Assembly (NCBI RefSeq): GCF_002081715.1
Contig: NZ_MUKP01000017.1
Coordinates: 1 to 64,000 of the forward strand
Length of the DNA: 64,000 nucleotides
Reading direction: 5' to 3'
Source: Nocardia donostiensis
GTDB taxonomy: Bacteria; Actinomycetota; Actinomycetes; Mycobacteriales; Mycobacteriaceae
Shown in pieces: positions 26,001-34,657 of the stretch (the stretch's first letter is position 1; every line of letters begins with the position of its first letter). The notes beneath the pieces are model-generated. The model searched no databases, was not told the DNA's origin, and worked only from the letters and a program-made list of their open reading frames with translations. The position numbers and the translations under genes were made by a program.

Positions 26001-27077
26001 TCACCGCAGCAGTACCTGCGCGGTAGCCCGGCCGAACAGTTTGCGGCCGCCGCAGCTGCCGGTGATGGCGACTGTCGCCGCGCGGCGCGACGCGTCGAGG
26101 GATTTGATCGTGGCCCGGAACTCGATCTCGCTGGGTTCCGTGGCGGCAACGGGGGCGAATCCGGCGAACCGCACCCCATAGGAGCTCACCGCCGTCGGAT
26201 CCCCGAGCCATGAGGTGAGATATCCGGCGCCGAGCCCCATGGTCAGCAGCCCATGCGACACCACCTCGGGCAGGCCTGCCGCCGCAACCACCCGGTCGCT
26301 GAAATGGATCGGATTCCCGTCACCGGACACTCCCGCGTAATTGACCAGATCACCGCGGGTCAGTGACAGCACCCGCGGAGGCAGTTCGGCGCCCACCGAC
26401 AGGTCCTCGAAGCACGGGATGGTGTGCCGGACGCGTGTCTCGGCGGGGTCGACCGTTTCCGCGACAGCGATATCGTCGAAGCATTCGGCGATCCCCGCGT
26501 CCTCACGTAACCGGTCCTGCGTCTCCGCGGCGCCGTTGCGGGCGCTCATCGACTGCCCGGCCATGATCACCGAGTCCACCGCGGCAGCCAGCTGACCGGT
26601 TTCGGCGACGCCGGTGCGGGCAACGACCGTGGTCGCCGCCGACTGCAGCAGCTCCTTGTGCTGGTTGGTCAGCACATTGCGTACCACCATGAAATCTTTG
26701 TCGCCGAACTGGCGGAACGAATCGACGAAGGTGTCGCAGCGCAGCCGGTCCCCCGCCACCAGTGGTCGGTACATGCGCAAGGTTTGTTCGGTCTGCAGCA
26801 CCTGGCCGATATCGTAGCCGGTGAGCTCGGAGGCGAACATTGCCTGCTGCATCTGCACCCAGATGAGCGCAGGGAAGGTCAGCGGCGCGATCAGGCCGTC
26901 ATAGCCCAGCTCCGCCGCCGCATCCTCGGACCAGTGCGCCCGGTGGCCGTCCTGGACGGCGCGGGCGAATTCCCGGATCTTTTCCCGACCCACCTCATAG
27001 TGGTCGGTCATGCGGAAATGCCGCCCCACCAGCGCCCGTGCCTGTGCGGACGCGATGGTGCTCGTATTGTCGTTCAT
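26001..27077 (-). CDS. fused HadA/HadB-like (3R)-hydroxyacyl dehydratase
   Basis: A 358-residue two-hotdog protein. The N-terminal HadA-like domain includes IREFARAVQDGHRAHW and YDGLIAPLTFPAL. The C-terminal HadB-like domain carries the intact hydratase-2 motif NYAGVSGDGNPIHFSD (catalytic Asp and His) and then GLLTMGLGAGYLTSW. In the elongation cycle of mycolic or fatty acids such enzymes dehydrate (3R)-hydroxyacyl-ACP or -CoA. Compared with the paralogue at 21099-22133 it keeps the full active site. The ATG at 27077 lies 11 bases after AGAGG. Neighbours are a secreted lipase upstream and an XRE regulator downstream, consistent with lipid metabolism. Confidence 0.8.
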   Translation of the reverse strand: MNDNTSTIASAQARALVGRHFRMTDHYEVGREKIREFARAVQDGHRAHWSEDAAAELGYDGLIAPLTFPALIWVQMQQAMFASELTGYDIGQVLQTEQTLRMYRPLVAGDRLRCDTFVDSFRQFGDKDFMVVRNVLTNQHKELLQSAATTVVARTGVAETGQLAAAVDSVIMAGQSMSARNGAAETQDRLREDAGIAECFDDIAVAETVDPAETRVRHTIPCFEDLSVGAELPPRVLSLTRGDLVNYAGVSGDGNPIHFSDRVVAAAGLPEVVSHGLLTMGLGAGYLTSWLGDPTAVSSYGVRFAGFAPVAATEPSEIEFRATIKSLDASRRAATVAITGSCGGRKLFGRATAQVLLR

Positions 27078-27213
27078 ATATCCACAGCCTCTTTCCCGAA
27101 TCCGGCCGACAAGCTGGGCCGGACCGGCCCACGTTAGCGGTACCGGGCGGGTTCTGCCGATTCGAGCCGTATGCCCCGACACGACGGGAACCCCGCTGGC
27201 CGCATGCGGGGAG

Positions 27214-28602
27214 CTATCCGCATTCGTCGGGTGCGGGTAGGCCGCGGAGGCGATCATCCAGCCAGATCATCGCCTCCGGGTAGCCCAGCGCCCCGGCGAT
27301 GATGTGCTCGCCCGGCACAGCTCGATACACCGCGGGCACACCGAGCGCGCACTGCTCGGCGAACAAGGCGCGAGCGCCCTCGGCAGGCAGCCAGAACTCG
27401 TGATCGCCGTGATAGATGTAGAGCGGGGTGGCCGAACGCATATCCGCCATCGCGGTCACCCGGTAGATTTCGGTGGCCACCGGCGACCGCAGCGGATCGG
27501 GAACGTCGGCGGCGATCTCGATCGGCAGATGCAGCACACCCGGCAATGCGAACGTCCCGATGCACTGATCCTTCATCGGCGAGATCGCCACCCACTGCGC
27601 CAACTTGTTCATATGGGTCAGGATCTGCGGACGTTCCCGCCCGATACCCAGCACCGCGGCCATGAACACACCCGAAGCAAGGTTGCCGTTCATACTGCGC
27701 GTCAGCAGTTCGAAATCCGCGGGCACCCCGCCGAGCGCAGCGCCGGCCACCACGGGAACCAGTTCCGGCGCATAGCTGCCGAGCAGTTTCACCGCGCCGT
27801 TGGTGGCGATCGCCCCGCCCGAGTAGCCGACGAGCCCGAATCGGCTGGCGGCGAACTCCGCCGGTGCGTGCGCGCGTACCGCGCGGATCGCGTCGAGGAC
27901 CGCATACCCACCCACATACGGTTCGGCATACGACATCCACGGCCCCTCGTGATCGGGGACCAGCACCGCGTAATTGCGCAGCAGCGCCAGCTGCGAGGTC
28001 GGCGGCACGAAATCGGTCAGCGAGGTATGGGAGCTGAAACCATGCGCCAGTGAGTATCCGGGCGTGCAGTCACGGCCGAGTGCGTCGATGGGCAGATTGT
28101 TGACCACCACCGGCCGGGATCCCTGCCCCTGCCATGCGGCGGCGGGCACCGCCAGGGTTGCGGTGGCGAACGACGGCCGCCCGTGCGCATCGGAGGTGCG
28201 GTACTTCAACAGCAGTGCCCGGCGCACCGGTACCACCAGCAGCGGGGCGGCGGTCGCGGTGATATCGCGAACCTCGATCACCTCTCCCGGCAACCGGTCG
28301 GCCAGATCGGCGGGCCAATGGTCGAAGAGCGGATCGCCCACTGCCGATGGCAGCACGGCGTGATGCAACGCGGCCAGCGCCGGGGACATATCGCCGGGCT
28401 GAGAGACGCGGTCGCGGGGCGTCTGGGGAATCATCGGCGGCGGCAGCACCCGCTCGATCCACTCCTGAAGGCCGGGGATCAACTCACCCGGGGCGGCGGC
28501 CGGCGGCACCGGCTCCCGCGTCGGTGGCTGCGCGGTCGCCGCGGCCACGGGGAGGACACAGATCGCGACCAATGCGGTCACAACAGCTCGTATATAGCGC
28601 AT
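27214..28602 (-). CDS. secretory lipase (LIP family)
   Basis: A 462-residue secreted alpha/beta hydrolase resembling the secretory lipase family (PF03583). The signal peptide is RAVVTALVAICVLPVAAATA. Motifs: LVVPVRRALLLKYRTSDAHG, VLVPDHEGPWMSYAEP (typical of the family), the nucleophile elbow VGYSGGAIAT, and late YIYHGDHEFWLP and GEHIIAGALGYP bringing the acid and His. It has roughly the usual length. It diverges from a small unknown gene at 28938 across 335 bases. With the lipases at 18817 and 29172 it forms a set of extracellular lipid hydrolases around the mycolate genes. Confidence 0.8.
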   Translation of the reverse strand: MRYIRAVVTALVAICVLPVAAATAQPPTREPVPPAAAPGELIPGLQEWIERVLPPPMIPQTPRDRVSQPGDMSPALAALHHAVLPSAVGDPLFDHWPADLADRLPGEVIEVRDITATAAPLLVVPVRRALLLKYRTSDAHGRPSFATATLAVPAAAWQGQGSRPVVVNNLPIDALGRDCTPGYSLAHGFSSHTSLTDFVPPTSQLALLRNYAVLVPDHEGPWMSYAEPYVGGYAVLDAIRAVRAHAPAEFAASRFGLVGYSGGAIATNGAVKLLGSYAPELVPVVAGAALGGVPADFELLTRSMNGNLASGVFMAAVLGIGRERPQILTHMNKLAQWVAISPMKDQCIGTFALPGVLHLPIEIAADVPDPLRSPVATEIYRVTAMADMRSATPLYIYHGDHEFWLPAEGARALFAEQCALGVPAVYRAVPGEHIIAGALGYPEAMIWLDDRLRGLPAPDECG

Positions 28603-28937
28603 GGCACCGCCTCCGGCAGCGACGTCGTCGTGGGCCGACCCACGGAGATACGGTGTCGGACTCGATCCCCCCGGTGTGTTCTGGGCCGGAAGCCCAGGTT
28701 ACGTGGAGGGAGGACATTGCCTGTGAATCGTGCCCTACTCGTGTGCGTCGCGTCGCCGGATCGTGACACCCTGCGGGCAAGGGCGCGGCACGTGATCTGG
28801 TGAGAATCCCTCGAGCCCGGCCGCGTGACCTGTGACTTGTCCAGGCAGCGGGATGGAACATGTTCTTACCCAGGGGGTGTGGCTTACCGTCGCAGAGACG
28901 GCATCGCTGAGCATGCCTGCCGGAAGGAGACGCGGAC
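28603..28937. promoter_or_regulatory. divergent intergenic region
   Basis: A 335-base region between the leftward secretory lipase and the rightward 81-residue gene. It should hold promoters in both directions. No intact gene is seen, and I do not find a convincing hairpin or palindrome. Confidence 0.4.
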
Positions 28938-29183
28938 ATGGATGCAACTGCCCTGATAACGGCATACCGCGGCAACACCACCGACGAATCGCCCACGCGG
29001 CGAGTGACCGTCTACTTCGACGGCCCGACCCCCGACGACGCGCTCGTCCTCGAATACGCAGCGACCAGCACCGAGGCCTGGCAGTTCACCTCGGCCGCCG
29101 TGCACGCCGGGCTCACCGTGACCGTCGACGGCATGATCCGCCCCGGACTGCGCCGGCTACCGTGCAGCTCACTATGGCGTTGA
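28938..29183 (+). CDS. 81-residue protein of unknown function
   Basis: A small protein behind a good ribosome binding site (AAGGAG, seven bases from the ATG). It reads as a compact beta-rich fold (RRVTVYFDGPTPDDALVLEY, then SAAVHAGLTVTVDGMI), with no signal peptide or membrane segment. I do not recognise a named family, although short actinobacterial proteins of similar pattern exist. Its 3' end overlaps by 12 bases the 3' end of the convergent lipase at 29172-30317, so the two transcripts must overlap. The good start signal and codon bias support it being real. Confidence 0.5.
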   Translation: MDATALITAYRGNTTDESPTRRVTVYFDGPTPDDALVLEYAATSTEAWQFTSAAVHAGLTVTVDGMIRPGLRRLPCSSLWR

Positions 29184-30317
29184 GCGCGCTCCGTCCGGGC
29201 CAAGCACCCGTTGCAGGAAGGCCAGCACATCCGGTAGCGCGGCGTCGGCCGCGCCGAGATGATCGCCCGGATACAGCTTCGTGGTCAGATCTGCTCCCGA
29301 TAAACGTAATTCAGCGATCAGCTTCGCCGTGAACGGGGCAGGCACATCCCGGTCGGCCAACCCCTGCCCGATGAACAGCGGCGCCGAATAGCCCGAGGTC
29401 GGGATCCGCAGCATCGCATCGGCGACAGCCCACAGCGCCGGGTCGTCCAACTGCCGGCGCAGTATCTCACCGATCGAGATATCACCGATCCGTTCCTCGG
29501 CTTCGGACAGGCATTCCGATTCCACGATGCGCAGCACATCGTGCCCGGTCGGGGTGAGGTAGCTGTCGATATCGAGTTCGGGGGCGGTGACCCGCATACC
29601 GGCAAGCAGCATCGCGAAATAGGTGGTGGTCCTCCGCAGCGGCAATCGCGGAATCCACGGACCGGCCAGCGGCACTGCGGATTCCAGATTCGACGGCGGT
29701 CCGGTCGCCGCCGCGCCGCGGAAATCGAGTTCGGGCGCGTCGCCGGGCGCGATATGCGCGGTGACCAGCGCGGTCTGCCCGCCCTGCGATTGCCCCATAA
29801 CCGCCCACCGGGCGCTCAACCCCGGCAGCACCGAACGTGCCGCCCGCACTCCGTCGATCACGCTGCGCGCCTGTGAGGGGCCATCCAGATACGGGTGCGC
29901 CCCTGGTGTGCCGAGACCCACATAGTCGGAGATCATCACCGCGTACCCGGCCTCGAGCAGTCGCGGATACACCGAATCCAGGTAGTAGCCGCGCGCCCGC
30001 AGGGTGAACGCGCAGTGGTCGGCGATACCGACCGAGCCGTGCGCATACGCCACGATCGGCCAGCCGCCCGGCGGCGGCGGACCCGGCGGGATATACACCG
30101 CCGCGGTACTCTGCATCGGGCCGCGCGGGCCCCGTGACCAGTAGGTCAGCCGCTGCACCTCCCCCGCCTCGGCCAACTGCAGCGAACCCGGCATCGGCGC
30201 GGTATCGGTCACCACTCCCGGTGGGCCCGGTTCGACCGTATCCGCTCGCACCGGGCCCACCGGCGCAAGGGTCACCGCCAACACGACCCCCGCCGCCACC
30301 AACCAACTCCGTTGCAC
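29172..30317 (-). CDS. secreted lipase / alpha-beta hydrolase
   Basis: A roughly 381-residue secreted lipase of the secretory-lipase type. The N-terminus is a signal peptide (VAAGVVLAVTLAPVGPVRA). Motifs: YVGLGTPGAHPYLDG, the nucleophile elbow VMGQSQGGQTAL, and late LFIGQGLADRDVPAP and YPGDHLGAA carrying the acid and catalytic His. I start it at the GTG at 30317, which gives a clean signal peptide; a longer frame reaches 30383 but adds an unlikely leader, and neither start has a clear ribosome binding site. It overlaps the 3' end of the convergent 81-residue gene by 12 bases. Confidence 0.75.
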   Translation of the reverse strand: MQRSWLVAAGVVLAVTLAPVGPVRADTVEPGPPGVVTDTAPMPGSLQLAEAGEVQRLTYWSRGPRGPMQSTAAVYIPPGPPPPGGWPIVAYAHGSVGIADHCAFTLRARGYYLDSVYPRLLEAGYAVMISDYVGLGTPGAHPYLDGPSQARSVIDGVRAARSVLPGLSARWAVMGQSQGGQTALVTAHIAPGDAPELDFRGAAATGPPSNLESAVPLAGPWIPRLPLRRTTTYFAMLLAGMRVTAPELDIDSYLTPTGHDVLRIVESECLSEAEERIGDISIGEILRRQLDDPALWAVADAMLRIPTSGYSAPLFIGQGLADRDVPAPFTAKLIAELRLSGADLTTKLYPGDHLGAADAALPDVLAFLQRVLGPDGARSTP

Positions 30318-30527
30318 GGCCCGACTATCGTCATGACCGCCGCGGATGGCAAGACACCACAATCGGGGGTGGCGCGCACCCATCAGATCGGTGTTCTCAT
30401 CGGTCTCGCGCTGCCAGGCACTTCGGGGTGCGGCGAGGTGCCGCTACGCGGACAGTTTCGTTGACAGTTCAACCGGAGACTGGGAAAACTTGCCTGGCAT
30501 CACCGCTGCCGAACTGGGGACACAGAT

Positions 30528-31451
30528 ATGACTTTCACCGGAAAAACGGTCGACTATGCAGTGCGTGAGCACCGCGCATACCTCACCTTGAACCGTCCGG
30601 ACAGGCTGAACGCGATCACCGCCGAGATGGCTCGCGAGATCAGCGGCGCTGTCACTGCGGCGAACGCCGACGACTCGGTGCGGGTCATCGTGGTGCAGGG
30701 AGCAGGGCGGGCGTTCTGCGCGGGATATGACCTGAAGCTGTACGCGGAAGGTGGTGAGGAACATCAGGGCCCGGTGTGGGACCCGATCAAGGACTTCCAG
30801 GCGATGAAGGCCAACACCGACCACTTCTTCTCACTCTGGCGCTCGGCCAAGCCGACGATTGCGAAGGTCCACGGGTACGCAGTGGCCGGCGGAAGCGATA
30901 TCGCGCTCTCGTGTGATCTGGTCGTGATGGCCGAGGATGCCAAGATCGGATATATGCCCGCACGTGTCTGGGGCTGCCCCACGACCGCGATGTGGGTTTA
31001 TCGCCTCGGCGCCGAGCGTGCCAAACGCATGCTACTCACCGGCGACACCATCGACGGCGTTCAGGCCAAGGAGTGGGGGCTGGTCATCGATGCTGTTCCT
31101 GCCGAGGAACTCGACGCGGCCGTGGAGAAGCTCGTCGACCGTATGGCAGGCGTCCCGATCAACCAGCTGGTCATGCAGAAGATGATGATCAACCAGGCCT
31201 ACGACAACATGGGCCTGCAAACCACCCAGAACCTCGCCATTCTCTTCGACGGCATCACCCGTCACTCGCCGGAAGGCCGCTGGTTCGTCGACTTCGCGCA
31301 GCAGCACGGCTTCGGTGCCGCGGTCCAATGGCGCGACGCAGGCCGCTTCATTCCCGATGGTGGCGGCGCCGTACCGACCGAAGACGAGATCGCCGATATG
31401 TACCGAGAACTCGCCGAGAAGGCGGCGGCCGAGGAAGAGCCGAGCCGATGA
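30528..31451 (+). CDS. enoyl-CoA hydratase/isomerase (crotonase) family protein
   Basis: A 307-residue crotonase-fold enzyme. LNRPDRLNAI opens the fold, GAGRAFCAGYDLK and VHGYAVAGGSDIALSCD form the oxyanion-hole loops that bind the CoA thioester, and a C-terminal helical part follows. At 307 residues it is longer than the usual 260; a C-terminal extension rich in Glu and Ala follows DAGRFIPDGGG. Its TGA overlaps the ATG of an acyl-CoA ligase (31448), so the two are translationally coupled and probably act in sequence: activation of a carboxylic acid to its CoA ester, then hydration or isomerisation. The acid is unknown. Confidence 0.85.
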   Translation: MTFTGKTVDYAVREHRAYLTLNRPDRLNAITAEMAREISGAVTAANADDSVRVIVVQGAGRAFCAGYDLKLYAEGGEEHQGPVWDPIKDFQAMKANTDHFFSLWRSAKPTIAKVHGYAVAGGSDIALSCDLVVMAEDAKIGYMPARVWGCPTTAMWVYRLGAERAKRMLLTGDTIDGVQAKEWGLVIDAVPAEELDAAVEKLVDRMAGVPINQLVMQKMMINQAYDNMGLQTTQNLAILFDGITRHSPEGRWFVDFAQQHGFGAAVQWRDAGRFIPDGGGAVPTEDEIADMYRELAEKAAAEEEPSR

Positions 31452-33055
31452 AGGAGCTCACCGAGTCCTGGTGGCCGAAGGATACGAGCCGGCCGATCCT
31501 CGACATCACCGTGGGCAGGCTGTTGCAGCAGGCGGCTGCCGAAGCACCCGACAAGCTCGCCGTGGTGTCGGTGGCTCCCGAGCGCGAAGCCCGCACCTGG
31601 ACCTACCGGGAGTTGCTGGACGACGCCGAGCATGCGGCCGCGTGGCTGCTCGACCGTTTCCAGCCCGGCGAACATGTGGGTGTGTGGGCGCCCAACGTGC
31701 CCGAGTGGCTCGTACTGCAGTACGGGGCCGCGCTCAGTGGGCTGGTCCTGGTGGCCGCCAACCCCGCTCTCCGTGGTGCCGAACTCGAGCACGCCCTCGG
31801 CACATCCCACGCGGCCGGGGTCTTCTTCGTCGACAGCTTTCGCGGCACCGATATGGCCGCCCTGGTTCGAGCCGTGCTGCCCACCGTACCCGCCGTGCGT
31901 GAGGCCGTTGCCTTCGAGGGCTGGCTCGATGAGGTTCGTCGTACCGACAAGCGTGCCGAGTTGCCGGTCGTCGATCCCCGGGCTGCCACCCAGATCCAGT
32001 TCACCTCCGGCACCACCGGTCACGCGAAGGCAGCGTTGCTCACGCATAGGGCGATGGTCACCAATGCGTCCTTCGTGCGCGACCGCTGCGGCGCGACCCC
32101 TGGGGCGACATTCGCCACCGCCCTGCCCCTGTTCCACACCGCAGGTTGCGGGTTGGCCGGGATGGGGTCGGTGCACCAGCGGGCCACGCTCGTGATCGCG
32201 GAGGTCTTCGACCCCACGACGATGCTCACCGCGATGCAGGACTACCGTGCCGAGGTCTTCGGTGGCGTGCCCACGATGCTGCACAGCCTGCTCGCGCATC
32301 CCGACCTGGGCGGTTTCGATCTCAGTGCGCTGCAGGTGGTGATGTCCGGGGGCGATGCCGTCCCACCCGCGCTGGTCGACGGCTGGGCGAAGGCCTGCGG
32401 TGCCGCGACCAGTGCGGTCTACGGCCAGACCGAACTCAGCCCGATCGTGTGCCAAACGCGTCCGACGGACAGCCGCGACGACAATATGTTCACGGCAGGC
32501 CAACCGCTTCCCCACGTCGAGGTGTCCATCCGCGACCCCTCCACCGGGGAGATTGCGCCCATCGGGGTAGAGGGTGAGATCTGCGCGCGCGGATATCAGC
32601 AGATGATCGGCTATCTCGACATGCCTGCCGAAACTGCGCAGACGATCGATGCAGATGGCTGGCTGCATACCGGCGACCTCGGGACGATGGACGCGCGCGG
32701 GTACGTGCGAGTCACCGGACGTCTCAAGGACATGATCATCCGCGGCGGGGAGAATATCTATCCCCGCGAGATCGAGGAAGTCCTGGCCGCGTATCCCGCC
32801 GTCACCGCAGCGATCGTGCTCGGCCTGCCCGATACGAAGTGGGGTGAGAAGGTGGTGGCCGTTGTGCGGCTGGACCCGGCCCAACCGGCCCCCTCATCGG
32901 CGGAACTACACGACTATCTGCGGGAGCGTCTCGCACCCCACAAAACCCCCAAGTCCTGGTATGTCACCGACAGTCTTCCGGTGAGCTCTCTGGGCAAGGT
33001 CCAGAAATTCCGGCTACGTGACCAGATCATCACCGGTGAGCTCCGGCCGCTGTGA
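31448..33055 (+). CDS. acyl-CoA synthetase / AMP-dependent ligase
   Basis: A 535-residue ANL-superfamily ligase. Motifs in order: FTSGTTGHAKAAL (phosphate loop; usual P-K-G is A-K-A here), YGQTELSP, GWLHTGDLG, VTGRLKDMIIRGGENIYPRE (hinge and A8 region), and a C-terminal GKVQKFRLR with the catalytic Lys. It adenylates a carboxylic acid and loads it on CoA. It is coupled by ATG/TGA overlap to the crotonase upstream, and the two look like a short catabolic pair for a fatty, aromatic or side-chain acid. The gene converges on the CYP157-like P450 ending at 33084. Confidence 0.85.
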   Translation: MKELTESWWPKDTSRPILDITVGRLLQQAAAEAPDKLAVVSVAPEREARTWTYRELLDDAEHAAAWLLDRFQPGEHVGVWAPNVPEWLVLQYGAALSGLVLVAANPALRGAELEHALGTSHAAGVFFVDSFRGTDMAALVRAVLPTVPAVREAVAFEGWLDEVRRTDKRAELPVVDPRAATQIQFTSGTTGHAKAALLTHRAMVTNASFVRDRCGATPGATFATALPLFHTAGCGLAGMGSVHQRATLVIAEVFDPTTMLTAMQDYRAEVFGGVPTMLHSLLAHPDLGGFDLSALQVVMSGGDAVPPALVDGWAKACGAATSAVYGQTELSPIVCQTRPTDSRDDNMFTAGQPLPHVEVSIRDPSTGEIAPIGVEGEICARGYQQMIGYLDMPAETAQTIDADGWLHTGDLGTMDARGYVRVTGRLKDMIIRGGENIYPREIEEVLAAYPAVTAAIVLGLPDTKWGEKVVAVVRLDPAQPAPSSAELHDYLRERLAPHKTPKSWYVTDSLPVSSLGKVQKFRLRDQIITGELRPL

Positions 33056-33083
33056 ACCGAAAACCGTCGGCGCAGGAGCCCGG

Positions 33084-34328
33084 CTACAGCGACGGAAGCG
33101 GAGGTGACGCCGGGAAGACGACGGGCAGGGCAGTCAATGCGCGGTGAAACGAACCCGTCCGCCAGGTCAGGTCGGCAGAGGGCACGCCCAGGCGTATCTC
33201 GGGCAAGGCGTCGAGCAGTTGGTCGATGGCGTCCTGCGCGATCAGGTAGGCCAGCGAACTGGCCGGGCACACATGCGGGCCGCTGCCGAAAGCCAGGTGA
33301 GCGCGGTTGCCCGCATGCTGGTTCGTGCCGATCACCGGATCGGTGTTGCAGGCGGCCATGCTGATGACGACCGGCTGGTGAGCAGGCAACCAGACGTCGT
33401 CGATCAGGATCGGCTGTTTCGGGAAGCTGAAACAGAAGTTCGCCACCGGAGGATCGTTGAACAACACCTCGTCGAGAGCGTCACGGGTGGACAGGCTCCC
33501 GCCCAGCGCACTACCCCCGAACTGCTCGTCGGTGAGGATCAGCCGCAAGGCGTTGACAATCAGGTTCTGCAGCGGTTCGATGCCTGCCCCGTACAGCGTG
33601 GCCACCTGGTTCACGTTTTCCGCCTCGCTCAGCCCGGCCGAGTGTTGCAGCATTCGTGTCGTCACATCATCGCCGGGTTTGGTGTGCTTGAGGTGAACCA
33701 ACTCCAGCACCGCATCTATGAACGCTTTGTTTCCACGCTCGGCATCGACGCCCTCGAACATCGCGGCCATCCCGGCAGCAGCGCGCTGCGCGATCTCGGT
33801 CGGACAACCGAGCAGAGCATTCAGCACCGCGAAGGTGAGCGGAAACGCATACTGGCGGATCAGGTCCGCGGACCCGTCTTCGCAGAACGAGTTGATCAGC
33901 GGGACAGCGACCTGTTCCACGGTGTCGTGCAGGCTGTACTGATCGACCTTGGCCAGACCCGCGACGATGACCTGCCGGTAGCGGGCGTGCGTGTCGCCGT
34001 CGTTACGCCGTGCGTTCGGCCGCCACTGCATGAGCGGAAGCACTGGACAGTCGGTGGGAATGTTCTGCTGCCACAGGCGCGGATCGGCCGGAAAATGGTC
34101 CGGGTCGTTGAGTATCTGCACCGCAGTGTAATAGCCGATCACCAGCGTGGCCGGCACGCCCGGCACCAACTCCACCGGCACCAACGACCCGTACTGTTCG
34201 CGCATCGCGCGATAGGCGCTATGCGGGTCTGCCGCGAACTCCGATACATACAACGGGATCCGGGGGATGTCGGTATCGATCGGTGAACCATGTGGAACGT
34301 GGTCGGATCGACGGTCGGAAATCGTCAT
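33084..34328 (-). CDS. CYP157-like cytochrome P450 lacking ExxR
   Basis: An intact 414-residue P450 and the full-length paralogue of the frameshifted gene at 9333-10579. The haem loop is AFGSGPHVCP with the axial Cys. The K-helix sequence DEVLFNDPP lies where E-x-x-R is expected, so the nearly universal Arg is Phe. The I-helix reads GAGIEPLQNL, where the usual acid-Thr pair is missing. The C-terminal segment LTWRTGSFHRALTALPVVF fits the CYP157 family, which is known to lack the ExxR arginine. The ATG at 34328 begins MTISDRRSD. No CYP154-like partner lies next to it, unlike the copy at 9333. Function and redox partner are unknown. Confidence 0.85.
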   Translation of the reverse strand: MTISDRRSDHVPHGSPIDTDIPRIPLYVSEFAADPHSAYRAMREQYGSLVPVELVPGVPATLVIGYYTAVQILNDPDHFPADPRLWQQNIPTDCPVLPLMQWRPNARRNDGDTHARYRQVIVAGLAKVDQYSLHDTVEQVAVPLINSFCEDGSADLIRQYAFPLTFAVLNALLGCPTEIAQRAAAGMAAMFEGVDAERGNKAFIDAVLELVHLKHTKPGDDVTTRMLQHSAGLSEAENVNQVATLYGAGIEPLQNLIVNALRLILTDEQFGGSALGGSLSTRDALDEVLFNDPPVANFCFSFPKQPILIDDVWLPAHQPVVISMAACNTDPVIGTNQHAGNRAHLAFGSGPHVCPASSLAYLIAQDAIDQLLDALPEIRLGVPSADLTWRTGSFHRALTALPVVFPASPPLPSL

Positions 34329-34657
34329 CGGATGAATCGTAGACGGAATGCCAGGTGCCGTCGCCGAGATGCGACGGAATATCCGGTGTCCGCACGGGGA
34401 GCTCGAGCCCACGCGACTCCAACGCACGATGCCACTGTAGGAGTCCTCACGGCGACTGGACGCTGTGTCCTGCAGTGCTTGCTCAAACCGTCCAGCACGC
34501 ACCCGCGATCCTCACAGCAAAGGTGTGGCGAGCTGCTCTCGCACTGCACGCGACAACGACAAAGCTCATCCCGCCTCACGTCGGTAACGTCATGACCCCG
34601 CGACCTCTAGGAGCGCTCGGCGGCTCCGCGCAGCGGGATCGTCTACCCTGTACCACC
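34329..34657. promoter_or_regulatory. divergent promoter region P450 / LuxR-type ATPase
   Basis: A 329-base region between a leftward P450 and the rightward LuxR-type gene. TACCCT ends ten bases before the ATG at 34658 and fits an actinobacterial TANNNT -10 box. The absence of a ribosome binding site there would then suggest a leaderless transcript. An alternative in-frame ATG at 34591 is possible. No gene is seen in the gap. Confidence 0.4.

Noticed and set aside
31262..32884. 540-codon minus-strand frame opposite the acyl-CoA ligase
   Set aside because: The ligase carries every ANL motif; the antisense frame has none and no start signal.
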